In this document: positions 18,833 through 26,840 of the stretch, one piece after another | Layout of the letters: every line of letters begins with the position of its first letter | Numbering within the stretch: position 1 is the first letter of the stretch | Assembly: GCA_942493245.1 (NCBI GenBank) | Contig: OW818685.1 | Coordinates: 1,798,001-1,862,000, forward strand | Reading direction: 5' to 3' | Source: DAOPYU01 sp942493245 | GTDB lineage: Bacteria; Sumerlaeota; Sumerlaeia; UBA8349 | DNA length: 64,000 bases | Made by a program: the position numbers and the translations under genes | Notes under the pieces: generated by a model | Told to the model about the DNA's origin: nothing | Databases searched by the model: none | Seen by the model: the letters and a program-made list of their open reading frames with translations, nothing else

Positions 18833-19315
18833 ATGGCGCAGCTGGAGGTGGGGATGAGGGCGCCGGGTTTCGACCTGGTGGACCAGGCGGGGCGGCTTCA
18901 TCGGCTGTCCGATTACGCGGGGAAGCCGCTGGTTCTGTTTTTCTACCCGAAGGCGAACACGAGCGGGTGTACGGTGCAGGCGTGCGCGGTGCGCGATGCC
19001 CGGGGGGAGTTGGGCGAGTTGGAAGTGGCGGCGGTGGGGATCAGTCCGGACGCGCCGGACTTGCAGCGGAAGTTTGACGAGAAGCATGGATTGGGTTTTC
19101 CGCTTCTGGCCGATACGGAGCATGCGGTATGCGAGGCGTATGGGGTGTGGGCCGAGAAGACGATGTATGGGAAGAAGTACTGGGGGGTGGTGCGTTCGGC
19201 GTTTCTGATCGGGAGTGACGGGCGCATTGCGGCGGCGTTCTACAAGGTGAGTCCTCTGGACACGGCGCCGAAGTTGCTGGCGGCGTTAAAGACTGTTGGG
19301 GGCAAGAAGCGATAG
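18833..19315 (+). CDS. bcp: Bcp/PrxQ-type thioredoxin-dependent peroxiredoxin
   Basis: 160 residues, full length for the family. The thioredoxin fold starts with GMRAPGFDL and contains the peroxidatic Cys46 and resolving Cys51 in SGCTVQAC, the C-x4-C spacing of BCP enzymes. They reduce hydrogen peroxide and organic hydroperoxides in the cytoplasm with thioredoxin. The usual TPGCT is TSGCT here: the proline before the active-site glycine is Ser44, which is uncommon. The C-terminal half (YGKKYWGVVRSAFLIG) is typical. A GGGG-containing ribosome-binding site precedes the ATG. Transcription ends at the hairpins just downstream. Confidence 0.93.
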   Translation: MAQLEVGMRAPGFDLVDQAGRLHRLSDYAGKPLVLFFYPKANTSGCTVQACAVRDARGELGELEVAAVGISPDAPDLQRKFDEKHGLGFPLLADTEHAVCEAYGVWAEKTMYGKKYWGVVRSAFLIGSDGRIAAAFYKVSPLDTAPKLLAALKTVGGKKR

Positions 19316-19358
19316 GACCGCCGAGGCGGCGGTCCCACACGGGTTGTGTTTTTTTTGA
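19315..19358 (+). terminator. Terminator-like hairpins after bcp
   Basis: A GGACCGCC/GGCGGTCC stem (19315-19322 with 19328-19335) begins at the stop codon, then a small ACAC/GTGT hairpin is followed by a run of T. The segment GGTCCCACACGGG recurs in similar form at about 28322. Confidence 0.55.
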
Positions 19359-19374
19359 GAAGAACAATTGAACG

Positions 19375-19417
19375 CCCCCGCCTTGAGGAAATTCTCAGGG
19401 CGGGGGTGTTTTGTTTT
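19375..19417. terminator. Bidirectional intrinsic terminator
   Basis: A 13-bp stem, CCCCCGCCTTGAG (19375-19387) with CTCAGGGCGGGGG (19394-19406), one G-T pair, 6-nt loop, is followed by TGTTTTGTTTT on the plus strand. It lies between the convergent bcp and receiver/HD genes. Confidence 0.85.
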
Positions 19418-19455
19418 GAACGAGAGGGAGGCTAACGTGTTTCTTACGGAGAGTC

Positions 19456-21018
19456 TCAACTGGCGATGAGTGGGTGGAGCTCGTCGAGGGACTTGAGAAG
19501 CAGGTCGGTCAGGGTCGGGTCGAATTTTTTTCCACGTTCGGCCTGGAAGTATTCTGCGAGTTCCTGGGGGGTGCGGGTGGTTTGGCCGGGGTTTGCCTGT
19601 CCCCGCGTGACGAATGCGTGGGCCAGGGCGGCGATCTGGGCCATTGGGTCTATCTGGTTTGCGGCCAGTCCCTGGGGGTAGCCTGTTCCGTCCCAGCGCT
19701 CGTGGTGCTGAAGGGCAATGGTGGCGGCGAGTTGGAGGAGATCGCCTTTGTTTCGGCTCAGGATGGTGTGGCCGATCATGGGGTGGGTTTTGAGCGTTTC
19801 CATTTCGTCGGATGTGAGCGGGGGCGTTTTTCGCAGGAGGGTGTCGGGGAGGCTGATGGTTCCAACGTTCTGGAGGGGCGCCGCGAGTTGGAGGAGTTCG
19901 GCTTCGTGTTCGCTCAGGCCGGTTTTGCGGGCGAGCCGTTGGGCGATTTTTCCGACGCGGCGGGCCTGGTTGCTTTCTTCGGGCGCTCGGCGTTCGATGA
20001 TTTCACTCAGGACGCCCAGGATTTCGCGTTGGTTGTTGCGGGCTTCCTGGTTGAAGTACACGTTGTCGAAGGCGGCTGCAATGTTGCTTTCGAAAGCGGT
20101 GAGGAGGTCGCGGTCGAGTTCGGTGAGGTGGTGGTGTCCCTTGAGGAGGAGCAGATTGCAGGAGTTGTTCCGCGTGCGGAAGAACCCGATGTAGTGGTTT
20201 TCGGAGAAGACGCTGTGTCCTTCCCGGGCGGCCTGGTTGATGAGGGCCAGGACGTCCTGGCCGACGGCGTCACGCAGGGGTTTATCGGTCGCACAGGTGA
20301 AATCTCCGGTTCCAGCCAGGACCTGGTATTCTTCTCCCTGTTGGACGACGGCGAGTCCGGATTCGTGGGCGTAGAGGGCGGATTCTTCGAGGTGAAAGAC
20401 GGCGGTGAACTGGGTCAGAAGGCCGGCGGCGAAGCGTTTGAGGGAACGGAATTCGAGGAGGCTGGCCGAGGAGTCTATGATCTGGCGCAGGCCCATCCGG
20501 CTGCGTTCAATGGCGCGCAGGTCGCGGTAGCCGCGCAGGGCGGCGGTGACGGTGGTGAAGAGTTTTTTGGCGGTGAGTTCGGTTTTCTCTTTGTAGTCGT
20601 TGATGTCGTATTCCATGACGACGGTGTTTTCGGGGGCCTGGCCGGGTTGGCCGGTGCGCAGGATGATGCGCACGAAGGTGTTGTGGATTTCCTCGCGGAT
20701 GAAGCGGACGACGTCGAGTCCGGCGTGTTCGGTCTCCATGACGACGTCGAGGAGGATGAGGGCCGTGTCGGGGTGTTGCTGGATCATGGTTCTGGCTTGT
20801 TCACCGCTGTAGGCGCTCAGGAACTGGAGTTCACTGGACTCGAAGGTGTAGCGGGCGAGGACCAGGCGCGTGATGCTGTGGACTTCGGGGTCGTCGTCCA
20901 CGATCATGATTTTCCAGGGCCGGGTGGAGCGGGGAGTCTGTGTATCTTCTCCGGTTTCGGCGGCCAGGAAGAGGTTGTCTTCATCGGGGAAGAGGATTGG
21001 GTCGTTGTCCATTGCCAT
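19456..21018 (-). CDS. Response regulator with DUF3369 and degenerate HD-GYP domain
   Basis: 520 residues. Receiver domain at about 35-160 with phospho-acceptor Asp91 (LLDVVME) and the DUF3369-associated sequence RTGQPGQAPE...YDINDYKEKTELT; a DUF3369/GAF-like region at 165-320; and an HD-GYP fold at 335-510. HD-GYP domains hydrolyse cyclic di-GMP, but here the metal-binding motif HDxGK reads QNVGT (in APLQNVGTISLPD) and the earlier conserved His is Gln (SNQARRVG). The later HHERWDGTGYP block is kept. Catalysis is therefore doubtful; a ligand-binding or protein-interaction output is more likely (inference). It is the last gene of the signalling operon, 102 nt after the STAS gene, and its receiver is paralogous to two others in the operon. 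Confidence 0.88.
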   Translation of the reverse strand: MAMDNDPILFPDEDNLFLAAETGEDTQTPRSTRPWKIMIVDDDPEVHSITRLVLARYTFESSELQFLSAYSGEQARTMIQQHPDTALILLDVVMETEHAGLDVVRFIREEIHNTFVRIILRTGQPGQAPENTVVMEYDINDYKEKTELTAKKLFTTVTAALRGYRDLRAIERSRMGLRQIIDSSASLLEFRSLKRFAAGLLTQFTAVFHLEESALYAHESGLAVVQQGEEYQVLAGTGDFTCATDKPLRDAVGQDVLALINQAAREGHSVFSENHYIGFFRTRNNSCNLLLLKGHHHLTELDRDLLTAFESNIAAAFDNVYFNQEARNNQREILGVLSEIIERRAPEESNQARRVGKIAQRLARKTGLSEHEAELLQLAAPLQNVGTISLPDTLLRKTPPLTSDEMETLKTHPMIGHTILSRNKGDLLQLAATIALQHHERWDGTGYPQGLAANQIDPMAQIAALAHAFVTRGQANPGQTTRTPQELAEYFQAERGKKFDPTLTDLLLKSLDELHPLIAS

Positions 21019-21120
21019 GCGTGTGTGCGCCTCTCGTGCTTTGTGTGGGGTGAAAGCGTTTGCCGCCGGGGTCAGGCTGGGCCTGCAAGCCGGCGGAATT
21101 TTCGATGTCTTTTCTTCCCG

Positions 21121-21636
21121 TTATTCGGGGTTGGCCTGTTTGTCTTTCAATTCTTCCGAGAGCATGTCCACGACGTTTTTGAAGACGGCCTGATTGCGTT
21201 CGTTGAGTTCCATGAGGGTTTTGTGGGCTTCGAGCATCATGGAGGCCATTTGCTGTCTGTCTTTTTTTTCGGTGGGAACGTGTTCAAAGCGCTCGGGCGC
21301 GGGTTCATCCGCGCTGTCGAAAAGGAGCACGAAGGCTTCGTCGAATCCCATGCAGCGCAGGAGCTGGTTGATGGAGTCCTGGGAGGAGAAGAGGGTGGGG
21401 ACGTGGCCGCACTGGCGCCTGAGAAGGCGGGCGATGCGGGCCAGGAGTCCCAGGTTGGTGCTGTCTATGGATTGGGTTTCGGTGAGGTCTATAAAGACAT
21501 CCTGACAGGCCGTGTCTTTGAAGAGGTTGTCAATAAAGGAGTCGAAACCGAGTCCGGCTGTGTAGCGGATGTCTCCGATCAGTTTGATGAAGCAGGTGTT
21601 GCCCTGGGTTGCGTACAGGATTTCTCCCTTACCCAT
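21121..21636 (-). CDS. STAS-domain anti-sigma factor antagonist-like protein
   Basis: 171 residues. The first 110 form a STAS domain like SpoIIAA/RsbV, with the phosphorylatable serine motif SIDSTNLGLL. The last 60 residues are charged and probably helical, an extension beyond the usual 110 or so. In partner switching, the antagonist is phosphorylated by an RsbW-type kinase and reactivated by a PP2C phosphatase. Here the receiver-PP2C gene lies immediately upstream and overlaps by 8 nt, so the two almost certainly form a phosphatase-substrate pair. No RsbW-type kinase or sigma factor gene is in the window. Cytoplasmic. Confidence 0.87.
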   Translation of the reverse strand: MGKGEILYATQGNTCFIKLIGDIRYTAGLGFDSFIDNLFKDTACQDVFIDLTETQSIDSTNLGLLARIARLLRRQCGHVPTLFSSQDSINQLLRCMGFDEAFVLLFDSADEPAPERFEHVPTEKKDRQQMASMMLEAHKTLMELNERNQAVFKNVVDMLSEELKDKQANPE

Positions 21637-22942
21637 TTGGTTTTCTCCTTCTAATCATGAGGACGGTGATGTCGTCGGGCAGTCCCACTTGCAGGTCTAT
21701 GCCGGAGAGACTGATGACCTCGCTGAGATTTTGGTCCATGTCGTGTGTGAGAAACTGGAGGCGTTCGAGTTTTTCCGCCGTTTCGTTTCCCGGGAGAATT
21801 TCGAGAATGCCGTCGGACCAGATGGTGAGGAGGCATTCGTCGGGGAGGACGATATCATGGTTTTCGTATTGCGAGAAGTCGAAAAGCCCGAGGGGAGTGC
21901 CTCGAATCTCGATGAGTTGGGTTTTCCCGTCCGGGGTGGTCAGGACGGGAAAGGGGAATTGTCCGGCGTTGGCGAAGGTCAGACGGTTGGTGTTTTTCTC
22001 GAGGATGCCGAAGAAAAGGGTGATGTGTTTGCCGAAGTCTTCGGAGAGGAGTTCGTAATTGAGGCGTTTCAAGATGGCGGCGGGGTCCAGGAGAGATTGA
22101 TCTTTGCCGGTTTTATAGTCGCGCAGGTAGCTGCTGACAATTGTTTTCAGGATAATGGTCATGAAGGCGGAGGAAACGCCGTGTCCGGAGACGTCGGCGC
22201 AGTAGAAGCCGATGTGGTCGGGGTCAATTTCGAAATAGTCGAGAAAGTCGCCGCTGACGGAGAGCGAGGAGGCCAGATAGCGGCTGAAGGAGTAGGGGGG
22301 GATATTGAGGTTGTTGGAAGGCAGGAGGCGCAGTTGGAGGCGTTTGCCCGCTTCCTCGTCTTCGCGGATCATTTTGAGGGTTTGTTCGAGTTTCTGGTTG
22401 GTGTCGCGCAGTTCGGAGGTTCGGGTCTGAATGGTGACTTCGAGTTCGTCGCGGATGTTGGCGATGGTGATGAGGGAATGGTAGGCGCGCAGGGAGGCGG
22501 TGACAGTGGTGAAGAGTTTCTTTGCGGTGAGTTCGGTTTTTTCCTTGTAGTCGTTGATGTCGTATTCCATGACGACTTTTGTTTCGGGCGCCTGGCCGGG
22601 TTGGCCGGTGCGCAGGATGATGCGGACGAGCTGGTTGTCTATTTCTTCGCGGATCTGTCGGGCGAGTTCGAGGCCGGCGTATTCGTCCTCCATGACGACA
22701 TCGAGGAGGATCAGAGCGGTGTCGGGGTGTTGACGGATTTTCTCGCGGGCTTCCCGGGCCGAGAAGGCGTCAATGAATTCGAGGGGGCGATCTTTGAAGG
22801 TGTAGCGGCTCAGGACCAGACGGGTGAGGTTGTGGACTTCCTCGTCGTCGTCCACGACGAGGATTTTCCAGGGTTTGTCCGCGTCGGATAGTTGCTCGAC
22901 GTTTTCTTCTTCGGCCAGAAACAGTTCGTCGCTCACAAGCAT
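21629..22942 (-). CDS. Response regulator with PP2C/SpoIIE-type phosphatase output
   Basis: 437 residues. Receiver at about 20-150 (Asp81 in LLDVVME, and RTGQPGQAPE/YDINDYKEKTELT as in its two paralogues), a coiled-coil linker (about 160-205), then an RsbU/SpoIIE-type PPM phosphatase domain (205-435). The metal-binding aspartates are all in place: SGDFLDYF, ADVSGHG, WSDGILE and LPDDITVL, so it should be active. Phosphorylation of the receiver probably switches dephosphorylation of the STAS protein encoded next, whose start overlaps this gene by 8 nt. Its own start overlaps the end of the membrane histidine kinase gene by 10 nt, which points to that kinase as its input. Confidence 0.9.
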   Translation of the reverse strand: MLVSDELFLAEEENVEQLSDADKPWKILVVDDDEEVHNLTRLVLSRYTFKDRPLEFIDAFSAREAREKIRQHPDTALILLDVVMEDEYAGLELARQIREEIDNQLVRIILRTGQPGQAPETKVVMEYDINDYKEKTELTAKKLFTTVTASLRAYHSLITIANIRDELEVTIQTRTSELRDTNQKLEQTLKMIREDEEAGKRLQLRLLPSNNLNIPPYSFSRYLASSLSVSGDFLDYFEIDPDHIGFYCADVSGHGVSSAFMTIILKTIVSSYLRDYKTGKDQSLLDPAAILKRLNYELLSEDFGKHITLFFGILEKNTNRLTFANAGQFPFPVLTTPDGKTQLIEIRGTPLGLFDFSQYENHDIVLPDECLLTIWSDGILEILPGNETAEKLERLQFLTHDMDQNLSEVISLSGIDLQVGLPDDITVLMIRRRKPNG

Positions 22943-25665
22943 TCTTCTTCTTCCTTTACGGGCGCCAGGTTGTTACGGGAGAGAGGGCAGACGATGGAGA
23001 AGACGGTTTCCTGTCCCGGTTCACTGGAACAGTTGACCCGCCCCCCGAGGGTCTGCGTCACGAGATTGTAGAGGATGTGGAGTCCCAACCCGCTGCCGCC
23101 GGTTCCACGGCGCGTGGTGAAGAAGGGGTCGAAGACTTTCTGAAGGAATTCTTTCGGGATTCCTTTTCCGTTGTCGCTGTAGCGCAGGTGGAGCATGCCG
23201 TTTTCCTGATGGATGTCCATGCGGATCTGGCCGTTCTCGACATTTTCCAATCCGTGGACGAGGGAGTTCATGACCAGGTTGGTGAGCACTTGAGAGAAAG
23301 CCCCCGGGTAGCTGTCGAGCGAGAGGTCGTCGGGACAGTTGATGGTGATGGTGTGGGACGTCTTCTTGAGTTTGGGGCGCAGGCTCAGGAGCACTTCGTC
23401 AATATAGCTTTTCAGGTTGAAGACCCGGCGTTCCTGACTGGACTGGTCCACGGCGACTTTTTTGAAACTCTGGATGAGGTCGGCTGCGCGCATGAGGTTG
23501 GAAAGAATCATGCTCGAGGAGTCTTTGGCAATGAGGAGGAAGGAGCGCAGGGAAGAGGCTTTGAGTTGATTCTGGGCGAAGAGTTCGGAGACTTCGCGGG
23601 TTTCCTGTTCGAGGTGCGACGCGGCGGTGACGCCGATGCCGACGGGGGTGTTGATTTCGTGGGCGATGCCGGCCACCAGGCTTCCGAGCGAGGACATTTT
23701 TTCGGATTCTACGAGTTGGGCCTGGGTCTGCTGGAGGCGCGCGAGAGAATCCTGAAGGCGGCGGTTGGTTTCGTTGAGGTCGGCGGTGCGCTCGGAGACC
23801 AGGTCCTGGAGGTGATCGCGGTGGCGGGCGAGTTCCTGTTCCGCTTCGCGGCGAACGGTGACTTCGTGCTCGAGTTGGGCGTTGCTTTCAACGAGTTCCT
23901 GGGTGCGGACCTGGATGAGTTCTTCGAGGTGGTCGCGGTGGCGGGCCAGTTCCTGTTCGGCGATCTTTCGTTCGGTGATGTCGTAACTCATGCCGACGAG
24001 TCCGATGACTTCGCCCTTGAGGTCGAGGAGGGGCACCTTGGTGGAGACAAGCCAGAGGGGCGTGCCGTCGTCGTTGGTGAACATTTCTTCGCGGTTGTAC
24101 ACGGACTCGCCCGTTGACATGATGCGTTTGTCGTCGCCGTCGGCCTGGTAGCCCAGTTCGTCTTGAAGGATGTCGAGGATGGTTCTGCCGAGGGCTTCTT
24201 CCTGCGCAGTCAGGCCGAGGTATTTGAGTTGGGTGGAGTTGATGATGAGGTAGCGGCAGTTGCGGTCCTTGACAAAGATGCGCGTGGGCAGGATGTCGAT
24301 GAGGGTGCGCAGGAGATTGCGTTCCTGGACCAGGGCCTCGTCGGCGCGCTGGCGTTCGGCGATTTCGAGTTGGAGATGTTGGTTGGCCTGAACGAGGTCG
24401 CGTGTGCGCTCCTCAACGAGTTCTTCAAGTCTTTCCTTGTGGTTCTGGAGTTCGGCTTCGGCTTCGCGGCGCAGTTCGATCTCTTCGTTGAGGTCGTTGA
24501 TCTTCTGGCGGATGGAGTCGCGCATGTGGTCGAAGCTTTGCGCGAGGACGCCGAGTTCGTCGTTTCCGTGGATGGGGATAGGTTCGTCGAGTTTTCCGGC
24601 GGCGATTTCGGAGGTCGAGTGGGTGAGGTTCTGGATGGGTTTGGTGAGTTGGCCCACGAGGAGGATCATGATCACGATGGTGAACGTGAGGACGGAGAGG
24701 GCGATGATGGCGTTCACACGGATGATTTCGACGATTTTTCGGACGGTTTCTTTCTGGGAGATATTGGCCCCGATGTAGCCGAGTATTTCGTTATTGTACC
24801 CGATGGGGGCCAGGATGGTGTCATAGCGTTGTCCGGTTTTGTCTGTGAACATCTGAACCGTTTTGGGGGAGACGAGGTCTGTTTGCGGGTTGAACGCGGG
24901 CATGTCGAGTTCGCCTTCGCCCATGTCTCCGTGGGCGGTATAGATGTTGAACTGCACGCCGAGGTTTCTTCCGAGTTGCACCAGGTCGAGTCCGAGTTTG
25001 CTTTCGAGGACAAAATGGCCGAGGGTGTCGCCTTGTTGGACACGATAGACCTCATCGGAGAAGGTACACTTGTAAGGGATATGGGCGATGAGGGCGATCT
25101 GGTCGTTTTTAATTTCGAGGGCGAGAGCCTGAGTGGCGGAGGTGTGGGTTTCGGGGAAGAGTTTGGGGATGCCGTCGAGCGCGGTCCGGACGGGCAGTCC
25201 TTTTTCATCCTGCCCGTAGAGGGTGTAGTGGGTGCTGACTCCGTCTTCTCGTTCAATGGCAACGGTTCCCTTGAGGGATTGGGCGTAGAAATGGCTCATC
25301 CAGGAATAGGCGTTTCCCTGTGGTTGGAAGTAGTAACCGAGGTTTTCGGCCTTCAGGGCGATGGCGAGGTCGCGGATGTTGAGAGGGACGCTTTCCGAGG
25401 GGTAGTTGATGAGCGACATGGCTCGGAATTCCTGAGCGATGTCGCGTTTTTTCTCGAAGTCGGAGAAGACCCGGTTGTTGTTGTCCAGCAGACGGGTGAG
25501 GTCGCGCTCGAAACTGGTGATGGCGGTTTGCAGGCGCGTTTCATTTTGTTCCCGGGTTTGCCGGAATGTCAGAAGGGCGGTGGCGATGGTGAGGCTGAAG
25601 GTGGAAACCAGGACGATGACGCTGATGAAGAGGATCAGTTTGCTGCGAATAGTCAGGTGGCGCAT
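22933..25665 (-). CDS. Membrane sensor histidine kinase (Cache-like, HAMP, PAS, HATPase)
   Basis: 910 residues. Membrane helix at about 8-32; periplasmic sensor (33-315) of probable Cache type; second helix at about 320-345; HAMP (345-400); coiled coil; PAS (about 450-565, ending in DITERKIAEQELARH); long coiled coil (565-660); HisKA with His669 in GIAHEINTP; and HATPase_c with NLVMNSL, DNGKGIP and GSGLGLHI. It autophosphorylates and passes phosphate to a receiver; the three receivers in the same operon are the obvious targets. The periplasmic binding protein encoded 44 nt upstream may present its ligand to the sensor domain, as LuxP does for LuxQ (inference). GGAGAG precedes the ATG. Confidence 0.92.
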   Translation of the reverse strand: MRHLTIRSKLILFISVIVLVSTFSLTIATALLTFRQTREQNETRLQTAITSFERDLTRLLDNNNRVFSDFEKKRDIAQEFRAMSLINYPSESVPLNIRDLAIALKAENLGYYFQPQGNAYSWMSHFYAQSLKGTVAIEREDGVSTHYTLYGQDEKGLPVRTALDGIPKLFPETHTSATQALALEIKNDQIALIAHIPYKCTFSDEVYRVQQGDTLGHFVLESKLGLDLVQLGRNLGVQFNIYTAHGDMGEGELDMPAFNPQTDLVSPKTVQMFTDKTGQRYDTILAPIGYNNEILGYIGANISQKETVRKIVEIIRVNAIIALSVLTFTIVIMILLVGQLTKPIQNLTHSTSEIAAGKLDEPIPIHGNDELGVLAQSFDHMRDSIRQKINDLNEEIELRREAEAELQNHKERLEELVEERTRDLVQANQHLQLEIAERQRADEALVQERNLLRTLIDILPTRIFVKDRNCRYLIINSTQLKYLGLTAQEEALGRTILDILQDELGYQADGDDKRIMSTGESVYNREEMFTNDDGTPLWLVSTKVPLLDLKGEVIGLVGMSYDITERKIAEQELARHRDHLEELIQVRTQELVESNAQLEHEVTVRREAEQELARHRDHLQDLVSERTADLNETNRRLQDSLARLQQTQAQLVESEKMSSLGSLVAGIAHEINTPVGIGVTAASHLEQETREVSELFAQNQLKASSLRSFLLIAKDSSSMILSNLMRAADLIQSFKKVAVDQSSQERRVFNLKSYIDEVLLSLRPKLKKTSHTITINCPDDLSLDSYPGAFSQVLTNLVMNSLVHGLENVENGQIRMDIHQENGMLHLRYSDNGKGIPKEFLQKVFDPFFTTRRGTGGSGLGLHILYNLVTQTLGGRVNCSSEPGQETVFSIVCPLSRNNLAPVKEEEECL

Positions 25666-25709
25666 AATGGTTTCTCTCCGCTTGTTTTACGTCCTGCCGG
25701 TGGCGGGTG

Positions 25710-26792
25710 TCATTCGGGGATGGGGACTCGCTTGAGCTGTTCGATGTCGTCTTTTCCCAGAATGCGCGAGCCGGTATCAATGAGAGGGGGAACGGGGCTG
25801 AACCCGTGGAGGCCGGGCACGGCGGTGGCGCCCTGGAGGGGGTTGGAGGCCCCATACATCATCAGGAAGCCGTAATAGCCCATCAGATAAGGGTTCTGGG
25901 CAACCGTGCCGCGGATTTCGCCTTTTTCGATCAGGTCGAGGACGGGTTTGCCGAAGTCGAAGGCGAGGATCTGAACTTTGCTCTGGAGGTTCATTTCGCG
26001 CATGGCCTTGGCCGCGGCCGGTCCGGCCTCGCCGTGGGTGCCGAAAAGCCCGCGGATTTCGGGGTGGGTGGTCAGCAGGACTTTGAAATTGCGTTCGGAG
26101 GCTTTCTGGTCGCCGCGGTCGTCGAGGACGTAAATTTTCGTGCCGGGAGCGTTTTTCTCGACGCCGTCGCGGAAGCCGCGCAGGCGCTCTTCAAGGTGGA
26201 CGGTGCCTTCGTTGTTACAGACGCCGATGGCGCCTCCCAGTCCTTTGAGCCATTTGGCCATGGTTTCTCCGGCCATGACTCCCATACTGTAGTTGTTCGA
26301 TCCGATGAATCCGAGGCGTTTGCTTTGCGGGGCGTCGGAGTCGAAGGTGACGACCGGAATGCCCGCTTCAATGGCTTTGTTGATGGCGGGATCGAGGGTG
26401 TGGGAGTTGCCTGCGGTCAGGAGGATGCCGTTGACTCGCTTTTCGGCCAGGTCCAGGATGGTGATGGCCTCGCGGGTGGAGTCCCAGGTTTCCGGTCCCA
26501 CCAGTTCCACTTTGATGTGGGGTCCGATGCTTAGGGCCGCGTCGTGCATGCCGGCGTAGGCCCAGTTCCAGAATTCGATGCCTCGGAGGAAGACGACCAT
26601 TTTGTAGGTGCGTGTGTCGGTGGCGTTTGTCAGCGGGGCGGTTGTCTGCCGAGTGGCGGGTTCCGGGGGTTTCTGAGGGGCGTCTTGCGCCCAGGTATTC
26701 AGGGCCAAGAGTGCGAGAAGGCATGTTGACGCCGCGATAAGGCTGGCTTTATGGAAGTGTGTCTGTCCTGACAATTGCATAGGCTTGTCCAT
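25710..26792 (-). CDS. Periplasmic sugar-type substrate-binding protein
   Basis: 360 residues with an N-terminal signal peptide (hydrophobic stretch about 17-34, cleavage near TWAQ) and a Peripla_BP_4 fold of the ribose/galactose-binding family: FWNWAYAGM, GILLTAGN, IPVVTFDSDAP, GSNNYSMGVMAGE, RGFRDGV and GTVAQNPYLMGYYG are recognisable. Ligand is unknown; sugars or autoinducer-2-like compounds are typical. No ABC transporter permease or ATPase is near. It sits between two histidine kinase genes in the same operon, so a sensory role with the membrane kinase is more likely than transport (inference). Confidence 0.88.
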   Translation of the reverse strand: MDKPMQLSGQTHFHKASLIAASTCLLALLALNTWAQDAPQKPPEPATRQTTAPLTNATDTRTYKMVVFLRGIEFWNWAYAGMHDAALSIGPHIKVELVGPETWDSTREAITILDLAEKRVNGILLTAGNSHTLDPAINKAIEAGIPVVTFDSDAPQSKRLGFIGSNNYSMGVMAGETMAKWLKGLGGAIGVCNNEGTVHLEERLRGFRDGVEKNAPGTKIYVLDDRGDQKASERNFKVLLTTHPEIRGLFGTHGEAGPAAAKAMREMNLQSKVQILAFDFGKPVLDLIEKGEIRGTVAQNPYLMGYYGFLMMYGASNPLQGATAVPGLHGFSPVPPLIDTGSRILGKDDIEQLKRVPIPE

Positions 26793-26840
26793 CCCTGTAC
26801 CGGAATTTCGGAATTACTTTGGAGATTCTGAGGGGTTCTG

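Noticed and set aside
19474..21654. 726-residue open frame on the plus strand
   Set aside because: Antisense to the receiver/HD-GYP and STAS genes, which have clear domains; Gly/Val/Phe-rich shadow.
24163..25875. 570-residue open frame on the plus strand
   Set aside because: Antisense to the membrane histidine kinase gene.
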